Shown here: positions 26,165 through 34,477 of the stretch, piece after piece | Position numbering within the stretch: the stretch's first letter is position 1 | Layout: each line of letters opens with the position of its first letter | Assembly (NCBI GenBank): GCA_018433595.1 | Contig: JAHDQY010000032.1 | Coordinates: 1 to 64,000, forward strand | Direction of reading: 5' to 3' | DNA from: Synergistales bacterium | GTDB lineage: Bacteria > Synergistota > Synergistia > Synergistales > Aminithiophilaceae | Length of the DNA: 64,000 nucleotides | Translations under genes and position numbers: made by a program | Notes under the pieces: model-generated | What the model saw: the letters and a program-made list of their open reading frames with translations, nothing else | The model's database searches: none | What the model was told of the DNA's origin: nothing

Positions 26165-26964
26165 GGCCGGTCCCCTCCCTGGAGCAGGGCCTTTTCCCGC
26201 AGAAGGGCGAGGACGTGGGCGATCCCCTTGTCGAGGTCCTTCGCCCCGTAAAAGGCCGTCTTCCGGGCGATCTTGGGGTGGGCGATCCTGACGACCCGCG
26301 TGGGCGATCCCGTCAGCCCCACCTCGGAAGCGTCCAGGCCCAGGTCGGCCAGCCCCCAGCGGGTCACCTCGGCCCGCCGCCCCCGTTTCTTGCCGGCCAG
26401 CGTCGGCATGGACGGCTCGTTGAGATCGTGAAGCACCGTCACGAGACAGGGGCAGGGGAGGCGCAGGCGCTGGTACCCCTCCTCGACGGTGCGGCGGACC
26501 GTCACGCCTTCCGTCGCCGCCTCGAGGCGGCTCACGTAGGTGGCGAAGGGGAGCCCCAGCAGCGTCGCCACCTCGGGGCCGACCTGGCCCGTCTCGCCGT
26601 CGGTGGCCTTTCCTCCGGCCAGGATCAGATCGTAGGGTCCCGTCTTCTCCAGCAGCATCGCCAGAACCTTCGCCGTGGCCCAGGTGTCGGCTCCGGCAAA
26701 GGCCCGGTCCGAAAGGAGGAAGGCCCTTTCGGCGCCGAGAGCCAGCCCTTCTCTCAAGGCCCTTTCGGCCTGGGGCGGTCCCATGGAGAGGACCGTCACC
26801 GTCCCCTGCCGCTGTCCGGTCAGGGAAAGGGCGGCCTCCAGGGCGTTGAGATCGAGGGGGTTGATGAGGCTGCCGACGCCGTCGCGGATCATGGTCCCCT
26901 TCTCGGGGTCCATCTTCACCTCGTCCGTGTCGGGAACCTGTTTGATGAGCACTGCGATGTCCAT
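26161..26964 (-). CDS. etfB: Electron transfer flavoprotein beta subunit (LctB-like)
   Basis: The 267-residue protein begins MDIAVLIKQVPDTDEVKMDP. It contains INPLDLNALEAAL, GGKATDGETGQVGPEVA and the ETF-beta signature region VTVLHDLNEPSMPTL. It pairs with EtfA to hold FAD and shuttle electrons for the adjacent dehydrogenase. ATG at 26964 has GGGAGGAG at good spacing. It is the first gene of etfB-etfA-glcD, divergent from a GntR regulator 226 bp away that probably controls it. A second, different ETF-beta gene is at 63099. Confidence 0.93.
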   Translation of the reverse strand: MDIAVLIKQVPDTDEVKMDPEKGTMIRDGVGSLINPLDLNALEAALSLTGQRQGTVTVLSMGPPQAERALREGLALGAERAFLLSDRAFAGADTWATAKVLAMLLEKTGPYDLILAGGKATDGETGQVGPEVATLLGLPFATYVSRLEAATEGVTVRRTVEEGYQRLRLPCPCLVTVLHDLNEPSMPTLAGKKRGRRAEVTRWGLADLGLDASEVGLTGSPTRVVRIAHPKIARKTAFYGAKDLDKGIAHVLALLREKALLQGGDRP

Positions 26965-27051
26965 GAAAGGGCACTCCTCCCCATCCGATGGCGCCTCTTT
27001 CTCGTCGGTGCGCCTTGATCGCTGAAACAATTTTTCTTTTCCCGCCCTTGC

Positions 27052-27080
27052 TTGCATCAGTTTACAGCCAGTGCTATAGT
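27052..27080 (+). promoter_or_regulatory. Promoter for the GntR-family regulator gene
   Basis: TTGCAT (27052-27057), a 17-bp spacer and TATAGT (27075-27080) preceded by an extended -10 TGC. It lies 111 bp upstream of the GTG start. The divergent etfB promoter must be in the same 226-bp interval, so the regulator could control both. Confidence 0.55.
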
Positions 27081-27190
27081 TGTGTCCAGCCATTTTTAAA
27101 ATACAAGTCAGATTTATCAGTATTCACAACGATTGAGAGGAGTAAGGCTGCATTTGCTCTGTGTCCAGTATGCAAGAAAGGAGGTGTGCC

Positions 27191-27865
27191 GTGCGACTCC
27201 CCTCGCCCACTCTGACAGAGAGGGCTTATTACGAATTGCGCAACGGCATTCTCAACGGTGAAATCGGCCCCGGCACCCTTCTTCTCGAGGAACCCCTGGC
27301 GGCCCGCCTCGGCATGAGCCGGACGCCGGTGCGGACGGCCCTCAAGATGCTGCTTTCCGAGGGATTCCTGGTGCAGAGAGAGGACCGCCGCCTTCGGGTG
27401 GCGGCCGTCTCTCTGCAGGAGCTGGCGGAGACCTTCGCCGCCCGGCGGGCCGTCGAAGGGGCCATCGCCGAACTGGCCTGCCGCAGCGGCGGCGACGACG
27501 ACCTGGCGCGGCTGGAGCACTTCGTCTTCGATGAGGAGTTGGCCCATCGGGAACATAACCGCCTTCTCATCCTTCACAGCGACAGAAACTTTCACGCCCA
27601 CCTGGCCCAGATGGCCGGGAACGCCTTCCTGATCGACTTTCAGGAGCGTCTCAGCGGCGTCGTCAGCCGCTTTTTGGCCCTGAGCTCCACCCTGAACGCG
27701 GAGGTCGCCTTCGCCCTCCGCGAGCACCGTGCCATCGTCGAGGCCCTCCATCTTCGGGAGCCCGAGGCGGCGCGGTCGGCCATGCTGAACCATCTTGACA
27801 ATATCGAGGACCGGATCCGCCGGCGCATCGAAGCCGCGGAATGTCTTGAAGGAGAGGAGAAATAG
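27191..27865 (+). CDS. GntR-family transcriptional regulator, FCD (FadR/LldR-like) subfamily
   Basis: The 224-residue protein has an N-terminal winged helix (LTERAYYELRNGILNGEI, PLAARLGMSRTPVRTALKMLLSEGFLV, about residues 8-70). The all-helical FCD effector domain follows, with metal-site residues in D-x-N/FHAHLA and EHRAIVEAL. FCD regulators respond to carboxylic acids such as lactate or amino-acid catabolites. Divergence from the lactate dehydrogenase/ETF operon and co-direction with a TRAP transporter suggest that it senses the shared substrate. GTG at 27191 follows a perfect AAGGAGGTG; the earlier frame start at 27161 lacks one. Confidence 0.88.
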   Translation: MRLPSPTLTERAYYELRNGILNGEIGPGTLLLEEPLAARLGMSRTPVRTALKMLLSEGFLVQREDRRLRVAAVSLQELAETFAARRAVEGAIAELACRSGGDDDLARLEHFVFDEELAHREHNRLLILHSDRNFHAHLAQMAGNAFLIDFQERLSGVVSRFLALSSTLNAEVAFALREHRAIVEALHLREPEAARSAMLNHLDNIEDRIRRRIEAAECLEGEEK

Positions 27866-27867
27866 AC

Positions 27868-29088
27868 ATGCAGCCCGAGTGGGAACGTTTATTGAGCGAC
27901 AAGGTGGCCCATCGGCTCGAACCCTCGCTTATCGGCGAGATGATGATGCTGGTGAAGGAGCTGGGGGCCATCTCCTTCACGGCCGGGGAGCCCAGCGCCG
28001 ACCTCTACCCCTTGGAAGACCTCAGGGAATCCTTCGATCGGGCCTTCGGCGAGGCCTCGCTTTTCTCCTATTACCCCCATAACGGCGGCCTTCGGGAGCT
28101 GCGCCGCTGGATCGCCGACTGGATGAAATCCGACGGCCTGGCTCCCCGGTGGCTCTCCGAGGAGGAGGTTCTCCTCACCAACGGCTCCCAGGAGGGCATT
28201 CACCTCCTGGCCGAGGCGTTCATCGCCGAGGGCGACGCCATCATCGTCGAGAGTCCCACCTATCCCGAGGCCCTGCTGACCTTCCGGCGCCAGGGGGCAC
28301 GGTTTCTCTCCGTCCCCGTCGACCGCGACGGGATCATCCCCGAGGCCCTGGAAAAGGTTCTCCGGACGTCGGGACCGGTCAAGTTCATCTACACCATCGT
28401 CAACTTCCAGAACCCGTCAGGCTACACCACGACGGACGAGCGCAAGGCCAAAGTCCTCGACCTGGCCCGCCGCTACGGCACGGTCATCGTCGAAGACGAT
28501 CCCTACCGTCACCTCCGCTACGAAGGCGAGCCTCAGGGGAGCTACTTCGTCCTCGGCGGCGACGAGGGGCGCGTCCTCTACCTGGGAAGCTTCTCCAAAA
28601 TCATCGTCCCCGGAATCCGCGTGGGCTGGCTTGCCCTTCCGCCGGCCCTGGCCGGCAAGATGACGGAGCTTCGCGTCTCCTGCGAGATCAGCCTCCCCGC
28701 CATCACCCAGTACGCCGTCTGGGATTTCATGAAAGGGCGCGACCTGCCGAGCTACCTGGAGCGGCTCCACGGCGTCTACCGCTCCCGGCGCGACGCTCTG
28801 GCCGAGGCCCTCCGGAACGAGTGCGGCCCCCTCGGCCTGGAGATCGACGTTCCCGAGGGCGGCTTTTTCCTCTGGGGGAAGATCCCCTGGGTCAGGGACA
28901 TGGTCGACTTCGCCCGCTATGCCATCAGGGAGGAGAAGATCGGTTTCATTCCGGGCTCGATCTTTTTCTCCGATCCGAAGGAGGGAGCGGGAACGGTCCG
29001 TTTCTCCTTCGCCAAGGTCGACGGCGGACTGGCCCGTGAGGGCGCGCGCCGGCTTGCAAGGGCCCTGGCCTCCTATCGGAGCCGTTAA
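27868..29088 (+). CDS. PLP-dependent aminotransferase, class I/II (LysN/2-aminoadipate type)
   Basis: The 406-residue fold-type I aminotransferase has the PLP lysine at 244 in GSFSKIIVPGIRVGW, with the preceding EDDPYRHLRY and NFQNPSGYTT motifs. These are typical of the LysN/ARO8/MocR-C-terminal branch rather than classical AspC. No DNA-binding domain is attached. It starts 2 bp after the GntR gene's stop, so the two are coupled. It probably transaminates a branched, aromatic or 2-aminoadipate-like amino acid to a 2-oxo acid; substrate not resolved. Confidence 0.88.
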   Translation: MQPEWERLLSDKVAHRLEPSLIGEMMMLVKELGAISFTAGEPSADLYPLEDLRESFDRAFGEASLFSYYPHNGGLRELRRWIADWMKSDGLAPRWLSEEEVLLTNGSQEGIHLLAEAFIAEGDAIIVESPTYPEALLTFRRQGARFLSVPVDRDGIIPEALEKVLRTSGPVKFIYTIVNFQNPSGYTTTDERKAKVLDLARRYGTVIVEDDPYRHLRYEGEPQGSYFVLGGDEGRVLYLGSFSKIIVPGIRVGWLALPPALAGKMTELRVSCEISLPAITQYAVWDFMKGRDLPSYLERLHGVYRSRRDALAEALRNECGPLGLEIDVPEGGFFLWGKIPWVRDMVDFARYAIREEKIGFIPGSIFFSDPKEGAGTVRFSFAKVDGGLAREGARRLARALASYRSR

Positions 29089-29099
29089 TCCTTTTCGAG

Positions 29100-29127
29100 T
29101 TGACTTTGGTTCTTTTTACTGTAACAT
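29100..29127 (+). promoter_or_regulatory. Possible internal promoter ahead of the TRAP transporter
   Basis: TTGACT (29100-29105), a 16-bp spacer and TAACAT (29122-29127) sit in a locally AT-rich 159-bp gap between the aminotransferase and dctP. Both hexamers are imperfect. Confidence 0.4.
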
Positions 29128-29247
29128 AACTTACTATCGTTTACGAGGAGGTGCGTTTTGAGGCGACGTCTGAGATCGGGGAGTCTTCGCGCCATGGGAG
29201 AAGGGCTTCTGTCCTTCCGTCTCGACTGGAAAGAAGGAGGCATCGCA

Positions 29248-30252
29248 GTGAAGAACAAGAAGAGGCTGCTCGCCGTGACTTTTTCGCTTTTCGCATTTTT
29301 CGGTCTGGTGCTCGCCGGCCCGGCCCTGGCCAAGACCTACTCGATCAAGCTGGCCTACGTCGTTCCCGAGACCCAGTCGACGCATCTGGCCGCCGCCGAG
29401 GCCTTCAAGCCCTACGTGGAGAAGGCCTCGGAGGGCCGGATCAAGGTCGAGCTCTACCCCAACGGCCAGCTCGGCGGCGACCGCCAGGCCATCGAGGCCG
29501 TCCAGCTCGGTACGGTTCACATGACCATTCCCGCTGCGGCCGTCCTCTCCGGCTTTGAACCCAGGTTCCAGGTCTTCGACCTCCCCTTCGTCTTCAAATC
29601 GAAGGAGGCCGCCTACAGGGCCCTCGACGGCGAGCTGGGCGACAGGCTCTCGTCCCTGCTGATTCCGCTGGGGATGCGCAACCTGGCCTTCGCCGAGAAC
29701 GGTTTCCGCCACGTCTCGAACAACAGGGCCCCCGTCACCAGGCCTGAGGATCTGGCGGGCTTCAAGATCCGCACCATGGAAAACCCCGTCCACATGGCCA
29801 CCTTCAAGGCCCTGGGCGCCAACCCGACGCCGATCAGCTTCGGCGAGCTCTACACGGCCCTCCAGCAGAAGGTCGTCGACGCCCAGGAGAACCCCATTCC
29901 CCTCGTCTACACCTCCAAGTTCTACGAGGTGCAGAAGTACTACTCCCTGACGGGGCATGTCTACGCCGCCACGGTGGTCCTCATCAACGATGCCTTCTTC
30001 ACCTCTCTGCCCGAGGACCTTCAGAAGATCCTCGTCGAAGGGGCCGTCCGGTACCGCACCTACCAGCGCGAACTCTCCCAGAAGCAGGACGAGGAGATGA
30101 TCGCCAAACTCCGCGAGGCCGGCATGGAGGTCAACGAGCTGACGGAGGAGCAGAAACAGCTCTTCATCGAGAAGACCCTTCCCGTCTACGACCAGTTCGC
30201 CGACCAGATCGGCGCCGACCTGATCGAACTGGCCAAGAGGGCCAACGACTAG
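29248..30252 (+). CDS. dctP: TRAP transporter solute-binding protein, DctP family
   Basis: The 334-residue protein has a clear signal peptide (KNKKRLLAVTFSLFAF, then FGLVLAGPALA). The mature DctP fold includes LAAAEAFKPYVEKASEGRIKVELYPNGQLGG, DLPFVF and the family Arg/Asn region FKIRTMENPVHMATFKALGANPTPISFGELYTAL, with QENP nearby. The conserved Arg in 'FKIRTM-x-NP' binds the substrate carboxylate. GTG 29248 has AAGGAGG nine bases ahead, so I do not use the longer frame from 29158. With dctQ and dctM it imports an organic or 2-oxo/hydroxy acid using Na+. Confidence 0.92.
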   Translation: MKNKKRLLAVTFSLFAFFGLVLAGPALAKTYSIKLAYVVPETQSTHLAAAEAFKPYVEKASEGRIKVELYPNGQLGGDRQAIEAVQLGTVHMTIPAAAVLSGFEPRFQVFDLPFVFKSKEAAYRALDGELGDRLSSLLIPLGMRNLAFAENGFRHVSNNRAPVTRPEDLAGFKIRTMENPVHMATFKALGANPTPISFGELYTALQQKVVDAQENPIPLVYTSKFYEVQKYYSLTGHVYAATVVLINDAFFTSLPEDLQKILVEGAVRYRTYQRELSQKQDEEMIAKLREAGMEVNELTEEQKQLFIEKTLPVYDQFADQIGADLIELAKRAND

Positions 30253-30321
30253 CCCGAAAGTTCATCCCGTCGGGGCGCGCAAGACGCCCCGACGGCCTGC
30301 CGAAGGGGGGATCGGGATATC

Positions 30322-30804
30322 GTGATCGGCAAAATCTGGAACCGCCTGGAGGAGATCCTTCTCGTCTTCAGCCTCGCCTTCACCGTCGGCCTCATTTTCA
30401 TTCAGATCCTCATGCGCTACGTCTTTCAGAACTCCCTCTCCTGGAGCGAGGAGCTGGCCCGCTATCTCTTTCTCTGGCAGATCTGGCTCGGCGCCAGCTT
30501 CGCCGTCAAGGAGCACGCCCACCTCCGGATCGAGGCCCTCATCGACAACGTCTCTCCCAGGGCACGGCGTGCCATGGCATTCTGCGCCCTCCTGGCCTGG
30601 TTCGCCTTCAGCCTCTTCCTGGCCGTCAAGGGATCGGAGCTTGCCCTGCTTCTTTTGAAACGGGGCCAGGTCTCGCCGGCCATGAGGATGCCCATGGCCT
30701 ACGCCTATGCCTCCGTCCCCGTCGGATCGACCCTCATGGCCATCCGCCTCGTCGAGGAGATGATCCGCTTCTTCCGCGGGCCCCGCACGGGGGAGGTGAG
30801 TTAG
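30322..30804 (+). CDS. dctQ: TRAP transporter small permease subunit, DctQ
   Basis: The 160-residue protein has four hydrophobic helices. SWSEELARYLFLWQIWLGASFAVKE is the signature of DctQ. It pairs with the large permease to form the membrane component. GTG at 30322 follows AAGGGGGGATC, and the stop abuts the dctM start with no spacer. Confidence 0.92.
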   Translation: MIGKIWNRLEEILLVFSLAFTVGLIFIQILMRYVFQNSLSWSEELARYLFLWQIWLGASFAVKEHAHLRIEALIDNVSPRARRAMAFCALLAWFAFSLFLAVKGSELALLLLKRGQVSPAMRMPMAYAYASVPVGSTLMAIRLVEEMIRFFRGPRTGEVS

Positions 30805-32088
30805 ATGTCGGTCCCCGCTCTTTTCGCCGTCCTCACGGCCTGCCTGGCTCTCTCCATTCCCATCGGCATCTCCCTGGGGATCGCCACGGCCGTCATCCTC
30901 TGGCTGACGAGCGACATCCCTCTCATCATGATCAGCCAGAACGCCTTCGCCGCTCTCGACTCCTTCCCCCTCCTGGCCATTCCCCTCTTCATGCTCGCCG
31001 GCTCCCTCATGAGCCACGGCGGCATCTCGAGGCGTCTCGTCGCCCTCGCCGACAGCCTGGTGGGCTTCATCTCCGGCGGCCTGGCCATGGTGACCGTCAC
31101 GGCCTGCATGTTCTTCGGGGCCATCTCGGGCTCGGGACCGGCGACGGTCTCGGCCATCGGATCGTTCATGATCCCGGCCATGAAAAAGAAGCAGTACGGC
31201 GACGGCTTCGCCGCGGCCCTGACGGCGGCGGCCGGCTCCATCGGCGTCATCATCCCGCCCTCGATCCCCTTCGTCATCTACGGCGTCGTCTCGGGAGCCT
31301 CCATCGGCGAGATGTTCATGGCCGGCGTCATTCCCGGCGTCATCATCGGGCTGGCCCTCATGTCCGTCTCCTACGTCATCGCCAAAAGGAGGGGCTACCC
31401 CAAAAGCGACACGCCGCCGACGGCCTCGGGCCTCTGGAAGGCCTTCCGTGAGGCCTTCTGGGCCCTGCTTGTGCCCCTCATCATCCTCGGCGGCATCTAC
31501 GGCGGCATCTTCACTCCCACCGAGGCCGCCGTCGTCGCCGTCGTCTACTCCCTCTTCATCGGCCGTTTCGTCTACCGCGAACTCGACGGGGCCGCGACGT
31601 ACCGTGCCTTCCGGGATGCCGCCCTCGTCAACGGGGCGACGACCTTCATGATCGGTCTCTCCATGGGCTTCGCCCAGTACCTGACGATGGAGCAGATCCC
31701 CGTCAAAATCGCCGCGGCCATGCTGACGATCTCCTCCAACTACGTCGTCATCATCCTCCTCATCATCGCCCTTCTCCTCGTCGTGGGCTGCTTCGTCGAC
31801 AACATCTCCTCCATGATCATCCTCACGCCCATTCTCCTGCCCGTCGTCCAGAGGCTCGGCATGGAGCCCGTCCACTTCGGGCTTGTCATGACGGTGGCCC
31901 TCGCCACGGGCTTCATCACCCCGCCCTACGGAGCCAACCTCTTCGTCGCCTCGGCCGTCTCGGGGGTGCGGATAGAGAAAATCTCCCGCAACATGATCCC
32001 CTTCTTCGCTGCCCTCGTGGGTTGTCTGCTCCTTTTCGCCTTCGTGCCCGCCCTCAGCATGGGCCTGGTGAGGCTCTTCATGAGGTGA
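30805..32088 (+). CDS. dctM: TRAP transporter large permease subunit, DctM
   Basis: The 427-residue protein has about 12 hydrophobic segments. It contains the DctM blocks PLFMLAGSLMSHGGISRRL, GAISGSGPATVSAIGSFMIP and IIPPSIPFVIYGVVSG. It drives substrate import with the sodium gradient. ATG at 30805 starts directly at the dctQ stop, with GAGGTGAG upstream. It is the last gene before the inverted-repeat element at 32113. Confidence 0.94.
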   Translation: MSVPALFAVLTACLALSIPIGISLGIATAVILWLTSDIPLIMISQNAFAALDSFPLLAIPLFMLAGSLMSHGGISRRLVALADSLVGFISGGLAMVTVTACMFFGAISGSGPATVSAIGSFMIPAMKKKQYGDGFAAALTAAAGSIGVIIPPSIPFVIYGVVSGASIGEMFMAGVIPGVIIGLALMSVSYVIAKRRGYPKSDTPPTASGLWKAFREAFWALLVPLIILGGIYGGIFTPTEAAVVAVVYSLFIGRFVYRELDGAATYRAFRDAALVNGATTFMIGLSMGFAQYLTMEQIPVKIAAAMLTISSNYVVIILLIIALLLVVGCFVDNISSMIILTPILLPVVQRLGMEPVHFGLVMTVALATGFITPPYGANLFVASAVSGVRIEKISRNMIPFFAALVGCLLLFAFVPALSMGLVRLFMR

Positions 32089-32112
32089 GGCGGCGGGGCG
32101 TCACAAGAGCGC

Positions 32113-32185
32113 AAGAGCGGGGTCAGACCTACACATTTGACAAAATAGAATATTTTGTCAAATGTGTAGGTCTGACCCCGCTCTT
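32113..32185. repeat. 73-nt perfect inverted repeat (35-bp arms, 3-nt loop) between convergent genes
   Basis: Arms 32113-32147 and 32151-32185 are exact complements around GAA. Each arm starts AAGAGCGGGGTCAGACC and continues with an AT-rich inner half (ACACATTTGACAAAATA). The inner part is far more AT-rich than the surrounding genes. It lies 25 bp after dctM and 9 bp before the end of otsA, so both transcripts run into it and it can serve as a two-way terminator. Its form also suits a mobile palindromic unit; I recall the GGGGTCAGACC-type core as a dispersed repeat in other bacteria, but could not check. Confidence 0.85.
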
Positions 32186-32193
32186 CGCTCTCC

Positions 32194-33702
32194 CTAGGAG
32201 AGATGCCGTTCCAGCGGCTGGGGGACCAGCGGCGCCAGGTCGCCCGGCGGGAAGTCCCGCAGGGCCTTGCCGGCAGCGGCGCGGAGGAAGTTGTCGACCC
32301 ACCAGAAGATGTCGCGGCGTCGTATGATCCGGCGTAGCCGTCTCATCCGGCTCTGCCGTTCCTGCGGCGCCATCTCGAAGGCCTTGAGAAGCGTCCGGGC
32401 GAGGCCCTCGATGTCGTGGGGGTTCACGAGAAGGGCTTCCGGGGCGAGCTGCCCTGCGGCACCGGCGAATTCGCTCAGGATCAGGACGCCGTCGTTGTCG
32501 GCGTGGCAGGCGCAGTACTCCTTGGCGACGAGGTTCATGCCGTCCCTCAAGGGGGTCACGGCGGCGATGTCGGCGGCCCGGTAGAATCCGGCCAGCTCGT
32601 CGGCCGGAAAGGAGCGGAAGAAGAAGGTCAGGGGGGTCCAGTTCGTCGTGGCGAAGCGGCCGTTGATACGGCTCACCGTCTGGGTGATCTCATCGCGGAG
32701 GCGGCTGTAGGCGTCGACTCCCTCTCGGCTGGGGACGACGATCTGGACGAAGACGACCTTTTCACGCAGCTCGTCGTAGAGTTCCAGAGCCCTTTCGTAG
32801 GCCTCCAGCCGTTGGGGAATCCCCTTGGTGTAGTCGAGACGGTCGACGCCGAGAAGGATCTTGCGGGTCCCGTGGGCCTCCCTCAGGGCTTTCACCGTCT
32901 CCCGGGCCGTCTTGGAACGGGTCAGGTTCATGAAGTGGGTGAAGTCGATGCTGATGGGGAGGGCTCCGGCGATGATATTCCCTTCGTTGCGGCTGATCCG
33001 GACGACGGGGCCCCGTCCCCGGACCCGCGAGGAGGGCCAGAAGCTTCTCAGGCAGGCCTGGAAGTTCTGGCGGTCCCGGAGCGTCTGAAAGCCGACGAAG
33101 TCGAAGGCGGCAAGGGCCTCCATCACCTCGTAGCGCCAGGGGAGCTTGAGGAAGATGTCGGGCGAGGGAAAGGGAATGTGGAGGAAGAAGGCGCACCGCC
33201 GGTTGTTGTTCCTTTTTTTCAGCTCCAGGGCCAGGTGCATCAGGTGGTAGTCGTGGACCCAGATGAAGTCGCTTCCCCGGCTGTGGCGCCTGACGATGCG
33301 GGCGAAGCGGCTGTTGACGTCCCGGTAGGCCTCCCAGAAGCGGGGTTGAAAGAGGCAGGCCATCTGAAGGTCGTGAAAGAGGGGCCAGATCGAGGCGTTG
33401 GCGAATCCCTCGTAGTAGTTTTCGATATGCTCCTTTTCGAGGATGACGGGGATGAGGCGGTAGCCCGAGGCTTTCGAGACGGGGCCCAGGATGTGGCGAA
33501 GGACCTCCCGGTCGATGGGGTCGCGATTGCCGGGCCAGCCGATCCAGAGTCCGCCCCGGTCCTTGAGGACCGGTCCCAGGGCGGTGACGAGGCCTCCCGA
33601 GCCGGCTTCGAAGCGCCATTCTTCCCCCTCCCTGCGGAGGGCCAGAGGCAGACGGTTGGAGACGACGACGAGCCGCGTCTCCTCCTTGCCGTTAGCCTTC
33701 AT
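32194..33702 (-). CDS. otsA: Trehalose-6-phosphate synthase
   Basis: The 502-residue GT20 enzyme condenses a nucleotide-glucose with glucose-6-phosphate. It shows VVSNRLPLALRRE, SGGLVTAL, WIGWPG, WVHDYHLMHLALEL, FFLHIPFPSPDIF, LLGVDRLDYTKGIPQRL and the C-terminal PLRDGMNLVAKEY, LSEFAGAA and VNPHD motifs. All substrate-binding blocks are present. It overlaps the otsB stop by 11 bp and is last in the trehalose operon. Confidence 0.95.
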   Translation of the reverse strand: MKANGKEETRLVVVSNRLPLALRREGEEWRFEAGSGGLVTALGPVLKDRGGLWIGWPGNRDPIDREVLRHILGPVSKASGYRLIPVILEKEHIENYYEGFANASIWPLFHDLQMACLFQPRFWEAYRDVNSRFARIVRRHSRGSDFIWVHDYHLMHLALELKKRNNNRRCAFFLHIPFPSPDIFLKLPWRYEVMEALAAFDFVGFQTLRDRQNFQACLRSFWPSSRVRGRGPVVRISRNEGNIIAGALPISIDFTHFMNLTRSKTARETVKALREAHGTRKILLGVDRLDYTKGIPQRLEAYERALELYDELREKVVFVQIVVPSREGVDAYSRLRDEITQTVSRINGRFATTNWTPLTFFFRSFPADELAGFYRAADIAAVTPLRDGMNLVAKEYCACHADNDGVLILSEFAGAAGQLAPEALLVNPHDIEGLARTLLKAFEMAPQERQSRMRRLRRIIRRRDIFWWVDNFLRAAAGKALRDFPPGDLAPLVPQPLERHLS

Positions 33703-34477
33703 CTTTTTCTCCCCTTTCGCGAACCTCGGCCCACTCCCGAAGCAGGAGGGGAATCGCTTCCCGGCGAATCCGGCCGTCGGCGGAGGTCGGACGGTCCTCT
33801 TCGGCGACGAGCAGGGCCAGCCCGCGGCGGTTCAGGGCCCTGAAGGCGTCCTCGTCGGTCTCGTCGTCGCCGAGGTAGGCCGCCGCCGCCGTCGGCTCCT
33901 CCTCAAGAAGCGACGTGACGGCAAGCCCCTTGTGAAATCTTTTGAGCCGCAGCTCCAGCCCCCCGTCGAAGGCTCGAAGTTCTCCCGCCCCGGCAGGGAG
34001 TCCCTGCCAGGCCTTGCGGAGCCTTTCGCCGAGGCGAAGGGCCGTCTCTTCCGCCAGGCCCCGGAAGTGTCCCGCCACCGACAGCGGCTTGATCTCCAGC
34101 GCCTCCGGGAGGAGGATCTCCGCCGCCGTCCGGGCGGCAGCGTCAAGGAGGTCTTTCTCCTCTTCGGTGAGCAGGGGCAGCGTTCTCGTCCCTTCGGCGG
34201 TCAGCTTTTCGGCTCCGTGGCACCCCCGGATTTCGGGGCGGTCCTCCATGGCCAGAAGGCGGGCCACCTCGCCCGCCTCGCGCCCGGAGATGATGACGAG
34301 GCGGGTGCCGCTTGCGGCGACGCGGGCCAGCCCTTCGACGACGCCCCTGTCGGGAAGGGCCTCTTCCCTGCGTTTCCGGAAGGCGGCCAGCGTCCCGTCG
34401 TAGTCGGCCATCAGGAGGGCCCGAGGCGCCTCGGCGAGGCGCCGGCGGAAGCTCTCCGGCAGCAGGGCGGGACTCAG
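33692..34477 (-). CDS. otsB: Trehalose-6-phosphate phosphatase (probable CTG start)
   Basis: This HAD-superfamily phosphatase has motif I DYDGTLA, motif II VIISGR and motifs III/IV in RFHKGLAV and YLGDDETDEDAF. It removes the phosphate made by OtsA. The first conventional start is ATG 34411, but that gives MADYDGT and deletes the first strand of the HAD fold. The frame continues upstream as LPESFRRRLAEAPRALL, exactly what a normal OtsB N-terminus looks like, back to a CTG at 34477. That CTG overlaps the TreT stop as CTGA, with GGAG eight bases upstream. I therefore extend the gene to CTG 34477 (261 residues); ATG 34411 (239 residues) is the conservative alternative. Confidence 0.85.
   Translation of the reverse strand: MSPALLPESFRRRLAEAPRALLMADYDGTLAAFRKRREEALPDRGVVEGLARVAASGTRLVIISGREAGEVARLLAMEDRPEIRGCHGAEKLTAEGTRTLPLLTEEEKDLLDAAARTAAEILLPEALEIKPLSVAGHFRGLAEETALRLGERLRKAWQGLPAGAGELRAFDGGLELRLKRFHKGLAVTSLLEEEPTAAAAYLGDDETDEDAFRALNRRGLALLVAEEDRPTSADGRIRREAIPLLLREWAEVRERGEKDEG

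Noticed and set aside
25142-26974. 610-codon single frame covering both ETF genes
   Set aside because: Only the part from ATG 26164 encodes ETF alpha; the upstream half is ETF beta read in the wrong frame, while the true ETF beta frame is intact with its own ATG at 26964.
30262-31875. 537-codon minus-strand frame opposite dctQ and dctM
   Set aside because: The product is an almost pure Asp/Glu/Gly/Arg repeat, the typical antisense shadow of hydrophobic membrane-protein codons.
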